64,000 nucleotides of DNA from Microbulbifer guangxiensis (GTDB lineage: Bacteria; Pseudomonadota; Gammaproteobacteria; Pseudomonadales; Cellvibrionaceae), in the NCBI RefSeq assembly GCF_021729075.1, contig NZ_JAJSAQ010000001.1:381997-445996 (forward strand), given 5' to 3'. Made by a program: the position numbers and the translations under genes. A model generated the notes under the pieces. The model saw only the letters and a list, made by a program, of their open reading frames with translations. It did no database searches and was not told where the DNA came from. Positions 29,388 through 38,328 of this stretch are shown piece after piece (the stretch's first letter is position 1; each line of letters opens with the position of its first letter).

Positions 29388-30572
29388 ATGAGCAAGCATC
29401 AACCACTCGCCCACTGGGAAGACATCCTGCTGCTGGACCAGCAGCTCAGCGACGAAGAGCGCATGGTCCGTGACACTGCGCGCGAGTACTGTCAGTCGCA
29501 GCTAATGCCGCGCATCCTCGAAGCGAACCGCCACGAGGTGTTTCACCGTGAGATCATGAGCGAAATGGGCGAGCTGGGGCTGCTGGGCTCCACCATCGAA
29601 GGCTACGGCTGCGCTGGGCTGAATTACGTTTCCTACGGCCTGGTGGCCCGGGAAGTCGAGCGCGTCGACTCCGGCTATCGCTCCGCCATGAGTGTGCAGT
29701 CCAGCCTGGTGATGTACCCCATTTCCGCCTACGGCAGCGAAGCCCAGAAAGAGAAATACCTGCCCAAGCTGGCGACCGGTGAATGGGTTGGCTGCTTCGG
29801 CCTGACCGAACCGGACGCGGGCTCGGACCCGGCCGGTATGAAAACCCGCGCCAAGAAAGTCGACGGTGGCTATCGCATCAGCGGCGCCAAGATGTGGATC
29901 ACCAACAGCCCGATCGCTGATGTCTTCGTGGTCTGGGCGAAGGACGACGAGGGCATCATCCGCGGCTTCATCCTCGATAAAGGCATGGAAGGACTGAGTG
30001 CGCCCAAGATCGAAGGCAAGTTCTCCCTGCGCGCTTCCATTACCGGTGAAATCGTGATGGACAACGTCTTCGTGCCGGAAGAGAACAAGTTCCCCGACAT
30101 CGGCGGCCTGCGCGGCCCGTTCGGCTGCCTGAACCGCGCCCGCTACGGTATCTCCTGGGGCGCCATGGGGGCGGCGGAGTTCTGCTGGCACGCAGCGCGC
30201 CAGTACGGACTGGACCGCAAGCAGTTTGATCGCCCGCTGGCGCAAACGCAGTTATTCCAGAAAAAGCTGGCGGACATGCAAACCGAAATCACCCTCGGTC
30301 TGCAGGCTTCCCTGCGTGTCGGCCGCCTGATGGACGAGAACAAGGATTTCGATCCCACCATGATCTCCCTGGTCAAGCGCAATAACTGCGGCAAGGCACT
30401 GGATATCGCCCGCGTTTCCCGCGACATGCACGGTGGCAATGGCATTGCCGACGAATTCCATGTCATCCGTCATGTGATGAACTTGGAAGCGGTCAACACC
30501 TACGAGGGCACCCATGACGTGCACGCCCTGATTCTGGGCCGTGCCCAGACCGGCCTGCAGGCATTTTTCTAA
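29388..30572 (+). CDS. gcdH: Glutaryl-CoA dehydrogenase
   Basis: GcdH is a flavin acyl-CoA dehydrogenase that oxidises and decarboxylates glutaryl-CoA to crotonyl-CoA in lysine and tryptophan breakdown. The 394-residue protein has the family's amino terminus ([17 protein letters not shown]), [35 protein letters not shown] and the catalytic glutamate E373 in [16 protein letters not shown]. Sequence and length fit GcdH better than a generic acyl-CoA dehydrogenase. The usual neighbours, a LysR regulator and a glutarate CoA-transferase, are not adjacent, but a transferase of that type is at 15242-16465. The ATG is at 29388. Confidence 0.93.
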   Translation: MSKHQPLAHWEDILLLDQQLSDEERMVRDTAREYCQSQLMPRILEANRHEVFHREIMSEMGELGLLGSTIEGYGCAGLNYVSYGLVAREVERVDSGYRSAMSVQSSLVMYPISAYGSEAQKEKYLPKLATGEWVGCFGLTEPDAGSDPAGMKTRAKKVDGGYRISGAKMWITNSPIADVFVVWAKDDEGIIRGFILDKGMEGLSAPKIEGKFSLRASITGEIVMDNVFVPEENKFPDIGGLRGPFGCLNRARYGISWGAMGAAEFCWHAARQYGLDRKQFDRPLAQTQLFQKKLADMQTEITLGLQASLRVGRLMDENKDFDPTMISLVKRNNCGKALDIARVSRDMHGGNGIADEFHVIRHVMNLEAVNTYEGTHDVHALILGRAQTGLQAFF

Positions 30573-30711
30573 ACCAGTAGCGCGGGCCGGCCAACCCGGT
30601 CCGGTCCGCGCCGCCCGGCCTGCGCCGCCCCGTAAGTGGTGACAGGCGCCGGCTACCCCTCTACCATCTGCGGGTCAATTTCTCCCTCGACTCACGACCC
30701 CTGACATTCCT

Positions 30712-31335
30712 ATGGAACAACTGCTTTTCTGGTGCGACCTGATCGGCATCGTGGTATTCGCCTTCTCCGGCGTTCTCGCCGCGGGTCACAAGCAGATGGA
30801 TCTCTTTGGTGCCGTGGTCCTTGCCTGCGTGACCGCCACCGGTGGCGGCACCCTGCGCGATATCATCCTCAACGTGCCGGTATTCTGGCTTCAGGACAGC
30901 TACTACCTCTGGCTTGCCACGGCCACCGGCATCGTCAGTTTCTATCTGATCCGTTACCTGGCGGTTCCCATGCGCCTGCTGAAGATTGCGGACGCCATGG
31001 GGCTGGCGGTCTTTGTGGTGATCGGCACGCAGAAAGTCCTGGGCCTCGGCCACTCCCCCGCGATCGCCATCGTAATGGGGGTGATGACCGGCACCTTCGG
31101 TGGCCTGATCCGGGATATCCTCGCCGGTGATATTCCGCTGCTGCTGCGACGGGAAATCTACGCCACCGCAGCCCTGAGCGGCGCGGCCGTGCTGGTATTA
31201 CTGGATTCGAGCGGTACACTGCCGGGAGAGGTTGTGGTCGGTATTGGCGTCCTTGTGACGCTCTCCATCCGCCTGGCCGCGCTGCGATGGAATCTCTCGG
31301 CCCCAATCGCCCGCTTTGGCAACCCAGGTCAATAA
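30712..31335 (+). CDS. TRIC-type / UPF0126 membrane protein
   Basis: This 207-residue inner-membrane protein has about seven hydrophobic segments arranged as two repeats. Each repeat carries the family pattern with a conserved GGxxRD: TGGGTLRDIIL near 44-54 and FGGLIRDILAGDIPLLLRREIYA in the second half, split by a helix. It belongs to the bacterial trimeric intracellular cation channel family (E. coli YicG type). Structural work on relatives supports cation channels; the physiological role in bacteria is unclear. The next gene starts 31 bases after its stop, suggesting co-transcription. Confidence 0.9.
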   Translation: MEQLLFWCDLIGIVVFAFSGVLAAGHKQMDLFGAVVLACVTATGGGTLRDIILNVPVFWLQDSYYLWLATATGIVSFYLIRYLAVPMRLLKIADAMGLAVFVVIGTQKVLGLGHSPAIAIVMGVMTGTFGGLIRDILAGDIPLLLRREIYATAALSGAAVLVLLDSSGTLPGEVVVGIGVLVTLSIRLAALRWNLSAPIARFGNPGQ

Positions 31336-31366
31336 CGCGCAACCGCGCCGGACACGGAATCCCGCT

Positions 31367-33061
31367 GTGACTCACCCGACTGCACTGAAAACCCTGCTCG
31401 TCATTATCACCCTGGCAGTGCTCGCTGCATGCGAGCGCAATGAGCCGGCCCAGGCGCAAGAGAGCGCAGCGGCAGCGCAACTGCAGGCCAGACCCTGCTG
31501 GTTCCAGGTGGATGACAGCTGGCCGGTTACCCAGTGCTTCATGATGGAAGTGCCGGAAAATCATGAGAAACCCGAGGGGCGCACCATCCGCTTCCCGGTG
31601 GTTCGCTTTGTAGCCAGCGAACAGGATCCGGACAAGTTCCCGCTGCTGCACCTGGGTGCCGGTGGTCCCGGTGCCAGCATGGGCCTGGAGCCGGAGAACG
31701 CCAGTGAATGGCTGTGGATCAACTACGCGGCCATGACCGTGGAAAACGGCCGCGACCTGATCGTGATCGATCCCCGCGGCACCGGCATGGCCGAACCCCG
31801 GCTGTCTTGCACAGAATTCATCGAGGATGCCACCACCGCATTCCAGCGCCCGCTGACCGCCGATGAAGAGGCCCGCGTATTCAGCTACAGCCTCGAGCGC
31901 TGTTACAGCCGCCTCAGTAAAAAAGCGGACCTCGCCCAGTTCAACAGCATGGCGGTCGCCCGGGATGTCGAGGCGCTGCGCGCAGCGCTCGGCGTCGAGA
32001 AGCTCAACCTTTACGGAGTCTCCTATGCGTCCCGCTATGCGCTGACACTGGCCAGGGAGTTTCCGCAGTCAGTGCGCACACTGATCCTGAATAGCGCCGT
32101 ATTTCCCGACATTCCCTACATCCAGCAACTGGCCGAGGACTCCCTGGCAGCTTACCAGCGGGGCCTCGACTTCTGCGGCGCTGACAAGCTGTGTGCCAGT
32201 CGCTATCCAAACCTGCAGCAGCGGCTGGAAGCACTGGTGGAAGAGCTGGACGAGTCACCCTTGACAGTACCGATCGAGCACCCGTATGCCGACGGCGAGT
32301 TCCCGTTTGTCATGACTGGCCAGCGCCTGTTGCGCGTCCTGTTCCAGGCCCTCTACGACGAGGGGTTTTATCCGGAGTTTCCCGCAGTGATCGAAGGACT
32401 GGAGAAAGACGATCCCGGCCCGGCCCGCGAGGCAGTCAGCCAGTTCATGGCCATTATCCTTGACCCCTACTTCGGCGACGCCGCTGGCATCAGCCACTTC
32501 TGTTTCGAGGAAGCGCCCTTTGTTGACTTCCGTGAGGCGCGCAAGAAAGCCGACACCACGGGAATCCTTGGCGGAGCGGTGCGCTCGGACCTGGCACTGA
32601 TGCAGCTGCAATGTCGCATCTGGGCCATTCCTCCGGCTGGCCCGGTGGAGGCAGAAGCCATTGCCGCGCAGGCACCGACCCTGATCCTGCACGGCGCACT
32701 GGACCCGGTGCTGGATGCGGAAGATGCCGGTCGTGCCCGCAAGGCAATGCCCAACCACCAGTGGCTACTGTTTCCCCAGCTGGCACACGATGTCATCTCT
32801 GCCAGCAACTGCGCAGAGGGCGCCGCGGCAGAATTTCTCAATGACCCCAGCCAGCCGGTGGTGGAACAGGCGCTCGTGTGCAGGAAGGACGAGATCGCCG
32901 TCCAGGCCGCCGAGCAGTCGCAACAGCCGGCGGATAGTCCCCGCCACTCACCACCACCGGTGATCAAAGGCGGCAACGACGGGGAGAGCGCTAAACAGGA
33001 AGCCGAAAAGGCCGAAAGCGAGGAAAACGAGGACAGCAAAGCCTCGACTCCTGCGCCATAG
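31367..33061 (+). CDS. Alpha/beta hydrolase lipoprotein (tripeptidyl aminopeptidase-like)
   Basis: This 564-residue hydrolase has a GTG start followed by a signal sequence ending in lipobox LAVLAA-C, so it should be a membrane-attached lipoprotein. The alpha/beta hydrolase fold shows HLGAGGPGASMG at the oxyanion region, the nucleophile in YGVSYASR, a C-terminal TAP-like half with the acid in HGALDPVLDAEDA and the His in LAHDVI. Relatives cleave amino-terminal peptides or hydrophobic esters. The last 60 or so residues are a low-complexity acidic and proline-rich tail. The frame is open to 31316, but the GTG at 31367 places the signal sequence correctly. It follows the TRIC gene closely. Confidence 0.85.
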   Translation: MTHPTALKTLLVIITLAVLAACERNEPAQAQESAAAAQLQARPCWFQVDDSWPVTQCFMMEVPENHEKPEGRTIRFPVVRFVASEQDPDKFPLLHLGAGGPGASMGLEPENASEWLWINYAAMTVENGRDLIVIDPRGTGMAEPRLSCTEFIEDATTAFQRPLTADEEARVFSYSLERCYSRLSKKADLAQFNSMAVARDVEALRAALGVEKLNLYGVSYASRYALTLAREFPQSVRTLILNSAVFPDIPYIQQLAEDSLAAYQRGLDFCGADKLCASRYPNLQQRLEALVEELDESPLTVPIEHPYADGEFPFVMTGQRLLRVLFQALYDEGFYPEFPAVIEGLEKDDPGPAREAVSQFMAIILDPYFGDAAGISHFCFEEAPFVDFREARKKADTTGILGGAVRSDLALMQLQCRIWAIPPAGPVEAEAIAAQAPTLILHGALDPVLDAEDAGRARKAMPNHQWLLFPQLAHDVISASNCAEGAAAEFLNDPSQPVVEQALVCRKDEIAVQAAEQSQQPADSPRHSPPPVIKGGNDGESAKQEAEKAESEENEDSKASTPAP

Positions 33062-33383
33062 CCGTCTCTGTTCTCTGATGCCCGATGAAACCGGGGCGCT
33101 CACAATGAGGCGCCCCATCTCGGTGTTGCAATCAGTGTATCCCCTGCCCCCCGATCCAGGCTGTTGTTCCTGACCACTCCCATGCCAACCCGCCGACACC
33201 GGTTTCCTCCCCTTTGATGCTAGAGCCAATAAGCCCACGCCAAAGTGGCTCAGCTAGCACAAAAGTACCACCTGAACTCCTAGACTTTGCTCGTTAATTG
33301 AGCACTTTCACTTCACCAGGTGCCGGGACCGACAGGGATTTGGGTCCCAGCCAGTAATCGCAAGATGACAGGGATGGTCACAC
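33062..33383. promoter_or_regulatory. Intergenic region before the porin-glutaminase operon
   Basis: These 322 bases hold a hairpin just after the hydrolase gene (33093-33116) and, further down, a GGGACC/GGTCCC inverted repeat at 33325-33348 that is 36 bases before the porin start. The second repeat lies where an operator or leader hairpin could be. I see no open frame with coding character. Confidence 0.45.
33093..33116 (+). terminator. Hairpin after the lipoprotein hydrolase gene
   Basis: GGGGCGC at 33093-33099 and GCGCCCC at 33110-33116 pair perfectly, and inner TCA/TGA can extend the stem with one bulged base. It lies 32 bases after the stop at 33061. The following ATCTCGGTG is not T-rich, so termination strength is uncertain. 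Confidence 0.5.
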
Positions 33384-34670
33384 ATGCTCGCGAGATCCTC
33401 TAACGCGCCGGAACCTCACTCCGGCGCTACCAAGCCCTCTCTCAGGGGTTCCATCGCCGTTGCCGCACTAGCCGCAGGGATCACCGGTATCGGGACGGCT
33501 GAGGCCGGCGATGCCGGTTATCCGGATTTCTTCAGCCCCCCGGAGCTGAACCTTTACACCAACATCATGCTGGACACGGGTTACCAGAAATACACCAACA
33601 ACCCGGACTGGTTCGACGTGGTTCGCCCGACCCGCCTCCCGGCTTTCGAGGAAGAGTACGAACCGGATGGCAAGTGGTTCCAGAGCGTGCGCCAGAGCCG
33701 CATGGGCTTCAAGGGCACTTCCCAGACACCCTGCGGAGAGGTGAAGACCCATTTCGAATACGAACTGTTTGGTGTTGGCGCCGACGCGGGCCAGACGACC
33801 TTCCGACTCCGCCACGCCTGGGGTGAATTCTGCCAGGTAGGGGCCGGGCAGACCTGGAGCGTATTCATGGATCCGGACGTATTTCCCAATACCATCGAGT
33901 ACTGGGGCCCCAGCGGGATGGTGTTCTTCCGCAACGTGCAGTTGCGGTGGACACCCTGGCGGGACGGCGACTCAAGCTTTGCCGTCTCTCTCGAGCGTCC
34001 GGGGGCAAGCCGTGATCAAACGCCCTATGAGGATCGCATCGAGCTGCAGAATATCCGCCCACACCTCCGTTGGCCGGATATCGCGGCTCACTACCGGGCC
34101 GGCACCGACTGGGGTTACCTGCAGGTCGCAGGCATCGTCCGCCGTATTGAATGGGAGGACATTCTCGACGACGAGTTTGACTTGAGTGGCGACGAGACCG
34201 GCTGGGGCGTCAACGTTACCTCAAACATCAAAATGGGTTACACGGTGCTGAAGCTTGGCGCCGTGTATGGCGAAGGTGTGCAGAACTACATGAACGATGC
34301 TCCGGCGGATATCGGCGCAGTCCTGCAACCCGATAACCCCGTGACCCCCATCACAGGTGAAGCCCTGCCGATGCTGGGGTTGATCGCTTACCTGGATGTG
34401 AACTGGAACAAGCAGTGGACCTCGTCCATCGGCTATTCCAGTCTCGATATCAACACCACCGACGGCCAGTTGGATTGGGCCTATGAAAAGGGAGAATATG
34501 CGTCGGTCAATCTTCTCTATCACCCGACTGACAAAGTCTTCCTCGGGCCAGAACTCCAGTATGCAGAGCGGGAAAACGCTCGCGACGGCTTCCGCTCTCA
34601 CGACTTCCGTGTCCAGTTTTCCATCAAGTACATGTTTGATATGACCCTGAGAGGAGATCGCAATGATTGA
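33384..34670 (+). CDS. DcaP-family outer membrane porin
   Basis: This 428-residue protein has an amino-terminal export signal (hydrophobic SIAVAALAAGITGIG then TAEA) and a beta-barrel body ending in the aromatic-rich SIKYMFDM-type strand. The order QSRMGFKG, then FEYELFG, GQTWSVFMDPD and PSGMVFFRNVQLRW matches the DcaP-like porin family, first linked to dicarboxylic acid uptake in Acinetobacter. It should form a trimeric outer membrane channel for small anions. A glutaminase gene begins eight bases before its stop, so the two are translationally coupled, and the porin may serve amino-acid or dicarboxylate traffic. Confidence 0.85.
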   Translation: MLARSSNAPEPHSGATKPSLRGSIAVAALAAGITGIGTAEAGDAGYPDFFSPPELNLYTNIMLDTGYQKYTNNPDWFDVVRPTRLPAFEEEYEPDGKWFQSVRQSRMGFKGTSQTPCGEVKTHFEYELFGVGADAGQTTFRLRHAWGEFCQVGAGQTWSVFMDPDVFPNTIEYWGPSGMVFFRNVQLRWTPWRDGDSSFAVSLERPGASRDQTPYEDRIELQNIRPHLRWPDIAAHYRAGTDWGYLQVAGIVRRIEWEDILDDEFDLSGDETGWGVNVTSNIKMGYTVLKLGAVYGEGVQNYMNDAPADIGAVLQPDNPVTPITGEALPMLGLIAYLDVNWNKQWTSSIGYSSLDINTTDGQLDWAYEKGEYASVNLLYHPTDKVFLGPELQYAERENARDGFRSHDFRVQFSIKYMFDMTLRGDRND

Positions 34671-35721
34671 CCCACGATATTCGCACTCGTGGCTGCACGG
34701 ATTACTCCGGCTGCAACTATTGACATTGCTGCTGGCAGCGGTGATCTGCGCACCGGCGCTGGCCATGGAGCCCAAACAGATCCAGGCAGCGCTGGATCGG
34801 GCCTACGAGAAGTACAAGGGCCTCAAGGAGGGTGCCAACGCGGACTACATTCCGGTACTCGCCGAAGTCGACTCGAACATTTACGGTATTGCCCTGGTGA
34901 CACCGGATGGCAAGGTGTATACCGCCGGTGACGTGAAATCTGAGGTTTCGATCCAGTCCATTTCCAAGGTATTCACCGCCGCCAAGGTGATGGAGGAGTC
35001 GGGCCCCGATAAGATCTTCGGCACCATCGGCGTCGACGCTACCGGCATGCGCTTCAACTCCATCGTTTCCATCGAGATGTCCAAGCAGGAATTCGGTGGC
35101 CCAGAGATGAATCCCCTGGTCAACCCCGGCGCCATTGCCGCCACCAGCATGGTCAAAGGCAGCAGTCGCGACAACATCTTTGACAGCATCCTGTCCTTTT
35201 ACTCCGACTTTGCGGGACGGAAGCTCTCGGTCAATGAAGAGGTGTTCAAGTCCGAGTCAGACACCAACCAGCGCAACCAGGCCATAGGCATGCTGATGTA
35301 TGCCTATGGCTACATCAAGGACAATCCCCAGCAGGCCACCGACATCTATACCGAGCAGTGCTCGGTCAGCGTCAACGCCAAGGACCTTGCCACCATGGCC
35401 GGCACGCTGGCCAACGGTGGGGTCAACCCCGTGTCGCAGAAGGCAGTCATGAAGCCCGACAATGTGCCCAAGCTGCTGGCGGTAATGGCTACTGCAGGAC
35501 TCTACGACGACTCCGGCAAATGGCTGTGGCGGACCGGCCTGCCCGGCAAGAGCGGTGTCGGTGGCGGTATCATCGCCGTGTCCCCCGGCAAGTTCGGCAT
35601 CGCAGTCATTTCGCCGCCGCTGGATGCAGCGGGTAACAGTGTCCGGGCGCAGAAGGCCATCGCGGACATTTCCAACGCGCTGGGCGGCAATCCTTACGCC
35701 GTTATGCCGATCAAGAACTAG
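34663..35721 (+). CDS. glsA: Exported glutaminase A-type enzyme
   Basis: Serine-dependent glutaminases hydrolyse glutamine to glutamate and ammonia using a beta-lactamase-like fold. This 352-residue protein is longer than E. coli GlsA (about 308-310) because of an amino-terminal signal peptide: a hydrophobic stretch at about 15-30 and a cleavage site near ALA34-MEP. The nucleophile and base are S99-x-x-K102 in IQSISKVF. Other conserved parts are MNPLVNPGAIA, a Tyr in MYAYGY and GLPGKSGVGGGI. It should act in the periplasm. It overlaps the DcaP porin gene by eight bases with GGAG before the ATG. Confidence 0.9.
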   Translation: MIDPRYSHSWLHGLLRLQLLTLLLAAVICAPALAMEPKQIQAALDRAYEKYKGLKEGANADYIPVLAEVDSNIYGIALVTPDGKVYTAGDVKSEVSIQSISKVFTAAKVMEESGPDKIFGTIGVDATGMRFNSIVSIEMSKQEFGGPEMNPLVNPGAIAATSMVKGSSRDNIFDSILSFYSDFAGRKLSVNEEVFKSESDTNQRNQAIGMLMYAYGYIKDNPQQATDIYTEQCSVSVNAKDLATMAGTLANGGVNPVSQKAVMKPDNVPKLLAVMATAGLYDDSGKWLWRTGLPGKSGVGGGIIAVSPGKFGIAVISPPLDAAGNSVRAQKAIADISNALGGNPYAVMPIKN

Positions 35722-35874
35722 CATCACCCCGGCCGGGTTGCCGGCCGCCATCCCCCGCCCCGGCTGCTGTCGGGGCGATTCCCCTCACCGATCTGCGCTG
35801 GACACCGACACCGAATCCCCTTAATTTGGGCGCCATAACGACCAAAAAAAACAGCGACGGAAACCCAGCGTGCC

Positions 35875-36774
35875 ATGACGAAAGATTCAGTGGTTTCAGT
35901 ACCAGACCTTGCCAGAGCCCTCAGTGCGCCCTCAACAGATAAAGCCCGTAACCTGGTGATATTGGACTGCCGCTTCGATCTGGCAGACCCGGAATCCGGC
36001 AGGCGCCGGTTTGCCGCAGGGCATATCCCCGGGGCTGTCTATGCCAGCCTCGACGAGGACCTGTCGGATCCCGTGCAGCGCTATGGTGGCCGCCACCCCC
36101 TGCCCTCAGCGGAGCGTTTCCAGGCTTTTGCCCGTCGGGCCGGTATTGGCAGCAACACCCGGGTAGTGGTCTATGACGACCAGCGGCTCGCTTTCGCTGC
36201 CCGGGCCTGGTGGTTACTGCGCTTTTTCGGCCATGAGTCGGTTGCAGTACTGGACGGCGGCCTCTCTGCCTGGGAGCGTGCGGGACAACCGCTGGAGTCC
36301 GGCTCAGCGGCTTCACCGCGTGCTGAGGGTGATTTCTCCGCACGACCGGGAGCAATGCCCACCGTTCACTATGAAGCAGTGCTGGAACACGTCACCAGCC
36401 CCCCCTGGCGACTTGTAGACGCGCGGGAGGAGGCACGATTTGCCGGACACCGGGAACCGATCGACCCGGTCGCGGGACACATTCCCGGTGCCGTCAACAA
36501 ACCGTGGCAATCTGCCACCAACGAGGACGGTAGCCTGAAGACCAGCGAGGAACTGAAGCACCTGTGGCGGGACCTTCCCAGCGAGGAGCCGCTGGTGCAT
36601 TACTGCGGCTCCGGCGTCACTGCCTGTGTCAATCTGTTCGTACAGCATCGCATCGGCCGCAAGGACGGGCTGCTCTATCCCGGCAGCTGGAGCGACTGGT
36701 GCGCCCATATTCTCTATCCGTATGGCGAGCAGGATGCCCCCGCCGAACCGGCTGTATCCGGTGACCTGGCCTGA
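35875..36774 (+). CDS. sseA: 3-mercaptopyruvate/thiosulfate sulfurtransferase
   Basis: The 299-residue protein has two tandem rhodanese domains. The first (about 8-145) is inactive and carries GHIPGAVYASLDEDLS. The second (about 165-290) holds the active-site cysteine C244 in CGSGVTAC, a loop typical of 3-mercaptopyruvate sulfurtransferases rather than thiosulfate-specific rhodaneses (CRKGVTA). It would move sulfur from mercaptopyruvate to cyanide or thiol acceptors in the cytoplasm. A strong bidirectional terminator follows, shared with the convergent msrA. The symbol is by family similarity. Confidence 0.88.
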   Translation: MTKDSVVSVPDLARALSAPSTDKARNLVILDCRFDLADPESGRRRFAAGHIPGAVYASLDEDLSDPVQRYGGRHPLPSAERFQAFARRAGIGSNTRVVVYDDQRLAFAARAWWLLRFFGHESVAVLDGGLSAWERAGQPLESGSAASPRAEGDFSARPGAMPTVHYEAVLEHVTSPPWRLVDAREEARFAGHREPIDPVAGHIPGAVNKPWQSATNEDGSLKTSEELKHLWRDLPSEEPLVHYCGSGVTACVNLFVQHRIGRKDGLLYPGSWSDWCAHILYPYGEQDAPAEPAVSGDLA

Positions 36775-36814
36775 AGCGGACTTCGCGGCAGCAGTCCCAC
36801 TGAGAAGTCATGAA

Positions 36815-36854
36815 CAAAAAAGCGCGCAGCCTGGCAACAGCTGCGCGCTTTTTG
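36815..36854. terminator. Strong bidirectional terminator
   Basis: A run of A residues (36816-36821), a perfect 9-bp GC-rich stem (GCGCGCAGC at 36822-36830 with GCTGCGCGC at 36840-36848) and a run of T residues (36849-36853) form a symmetric intrinsic terminator. It lies between the convergent sulfurtransferase gene and msrA and should end both transcripts. Confidence 0.92.
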
Positions 36855-36896
36855 TTTTCCACAGCAGGGGCTGCTGGGGCTTGTGCTCCTGCCGGG

Positions 36897-37526
36897 TCAG
36901 CGGATCAGGCAGGCACCGGTTCCCGCCAGGCCGCAATAACCTTCGGGATTTTTCGCCAGGTATTGCTGGTGGTAATCCTCGGCGTAGTAGAACGGGTTGG
37001 CCATGGCGATTTCAGTCGTAATCTCGCCGAGCCCCTTGTCCGCCAGTGCCTGCTGGAATGCCTCTTTGCTCTTGCGGGCCTGCTCAAGCTGTTCCTCATC
37101 GAAACAGAAAATACAGGAGCGGTACTGCGTACCCAAGTCATTGCCCTGGCGCATCCCCTGGGTCGGGTCGTGGTTTTCCCAGAATGCCTGCAGGAGGTCA
37201 CCGTAGCTGATTTTCTCCGGATCGTAGACCACCAGCACAACTTCCGCGTGGCCGGTCCGGCCGCTGCACACCTCGTCGTAGTTGGGGTTTTCGGTACAGC
37301 CGTCGGAATACCCGGCGGCCGTGGTGTAAACCCCGTCCATCTCCCAGAACAATCGTTCAACCCCCCAGAAACACCCCATACCGAAAATGGCCGCTTGCAT
37401 GCCTTCCGGAAACGGCTCCTTGAGCGGATGGCCATTGACGAAGTGCTCATTGGTAATTTCCATGGGCTCGGGGCGACCGGGCAGAATCTGGTCTGCACAG
37501 GGCATCTTGAACTTGTCGTATTGCAT
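36897..37526 (-). CDS. msrA: Peptide-methionine (S)-S-oxide reductase MsrA
   Basis: MsrA repairs oxidised methionine in proteins and free methionine sulfoxide. The 209-residue protein has the catalytic C52 in GMGCFWGVE and two C-terminal resolving cysteines, C198 and C206, typical of the long proteobacterial form. [23 protein letters not shown], a hallmark of the family, spans the middle (two separate blocks around FWENHD). The ATG at 37526 has GAGG eight bases upstream. It follows the minus-strand methyltransferase gene by nine bases and is probably co-transcribed with it. Confidence 0.96.
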   Translation of the reverse strand: MQYDKFKMPCADQILPGRPEPMEITNEHFVNGHPLKEPFPEGMQAAIFGMGCFWGVERLFWEMDGVYTTAAGYSDGCTENPNYDEVCSGRTGHAEVVLVVYDPEKISYGDLLQAFWENHDPTQGMRQGNDLGTQYRSCIFCFDEEQLEQARKSKEAFQQALADKGLGEITTEIAMANPFYYAEDYHQQYLAKNPEGYCGLAGTGACLIR

Positions 37527-37535
37527 CAGTAAACC

Positions 37536-38159
37536 TCAACCGCCGGCTTGGCCGGCAATCATCAGACATCCGGTGGCTTTCATGGGCTGCTTGACTGTCC
37601 ATTCCCGGTACTCAGCGCCCAGTTTGTCTTCCGCTCGCTCGGCAAGGCGACGGAAAGGGCTACGGCCGGGATCCGCCAGCACCACACACCCCACCCCCGC
37701 TTTGAGGGCACGGCGTGTCAAATTGTAGAGTGGCGCCTCCAGCTTGTCCCAGAAACAGATATCCGTGCCGATAATGGCATCGTACCGTGCCAGATCATCG
37801 CCAGTGACCCGCTCGTAACGACAGCGCCAGGTCTGCACCGTCACGCCGTTCAGCTCGGCATGGTAGTGCACGAACGGAAAGACACTGGGGTCCGCATCCA
37901 GTCCGGTCACCCTGGCGGCAAACTGTTTAGCACAGAAGATTCCGCCCAGCCCCCAGCCACAGCCCAGGTCCAGCACCCGCGCACCGGGCTTCAGCGGGTG
38001 TCGTTTCAGGTAATCCATCGTCAGACAAGAACTTTTCCAGAACTTGTTGCCGTGCAGGCTGGGTTCACCCGCCTCCCGGCGCAGCCGACGCATGTCAGGG
38101 TGAGCATTCTGGCGCACGGTCAGGCCAAAGAGGCGCCGGGTATGATTCGAGTCGGGCAT
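37536..38159 (-). CDS. Class I SAM-dependent methyltransferase (lysine methyltransferase-like)
   Basis: The 207-residue protein has a Rossmann SAM-binding motif VLDLGCGWGLGG at about 61-72 and the acidic end of the second strand in VTGLDADPSV. YDAIIGTDICFWDKL occupies the motif 4 position. The short form and this motif resemble the METTL-type protein lysine methyltransferases in bacteria, but the substrate cannot be deduced. The ATG at 38159 has AAGGAAG upstream. It lies upstream of msrA in the same direction, nine bases apart. Confidence 0.75.
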   Translation of the reverse strand: MPDSNHTRRLFGLTVRQNAHPDMRRLRREAGEPSLHGNKFWKSSCLTMDYLKRHPLKPGARVLDLGCGWGLGGIFCAKQFAARVTGLDADPSVFPFVHYHAELNGVTVQTWRCRYERVTGDDLARYDAIIGTDICFWDKLEAPLYNLTRRALKAGVGCVVLADPGRSPFRRLAERAEDKLGAEYREWTVKQPMKATGCLMIAGQAGG

Positions 38160-38328
38160 GATGCTTCCTTACGTCTCCTCAGGCTGCTCGGTTCAGGTTC
38201 CAATGCCAAGTGGCGCAAGTGTATCGCCTGCGAAGACGTTTTCCAGTCCTTTGGTCTACCTTTATTGCCATAAACCATTTGCGAAAGTTGTGCTCTGTAA
38301 GTGCACAAAAGTTTTAGCGGGTAAGGGA

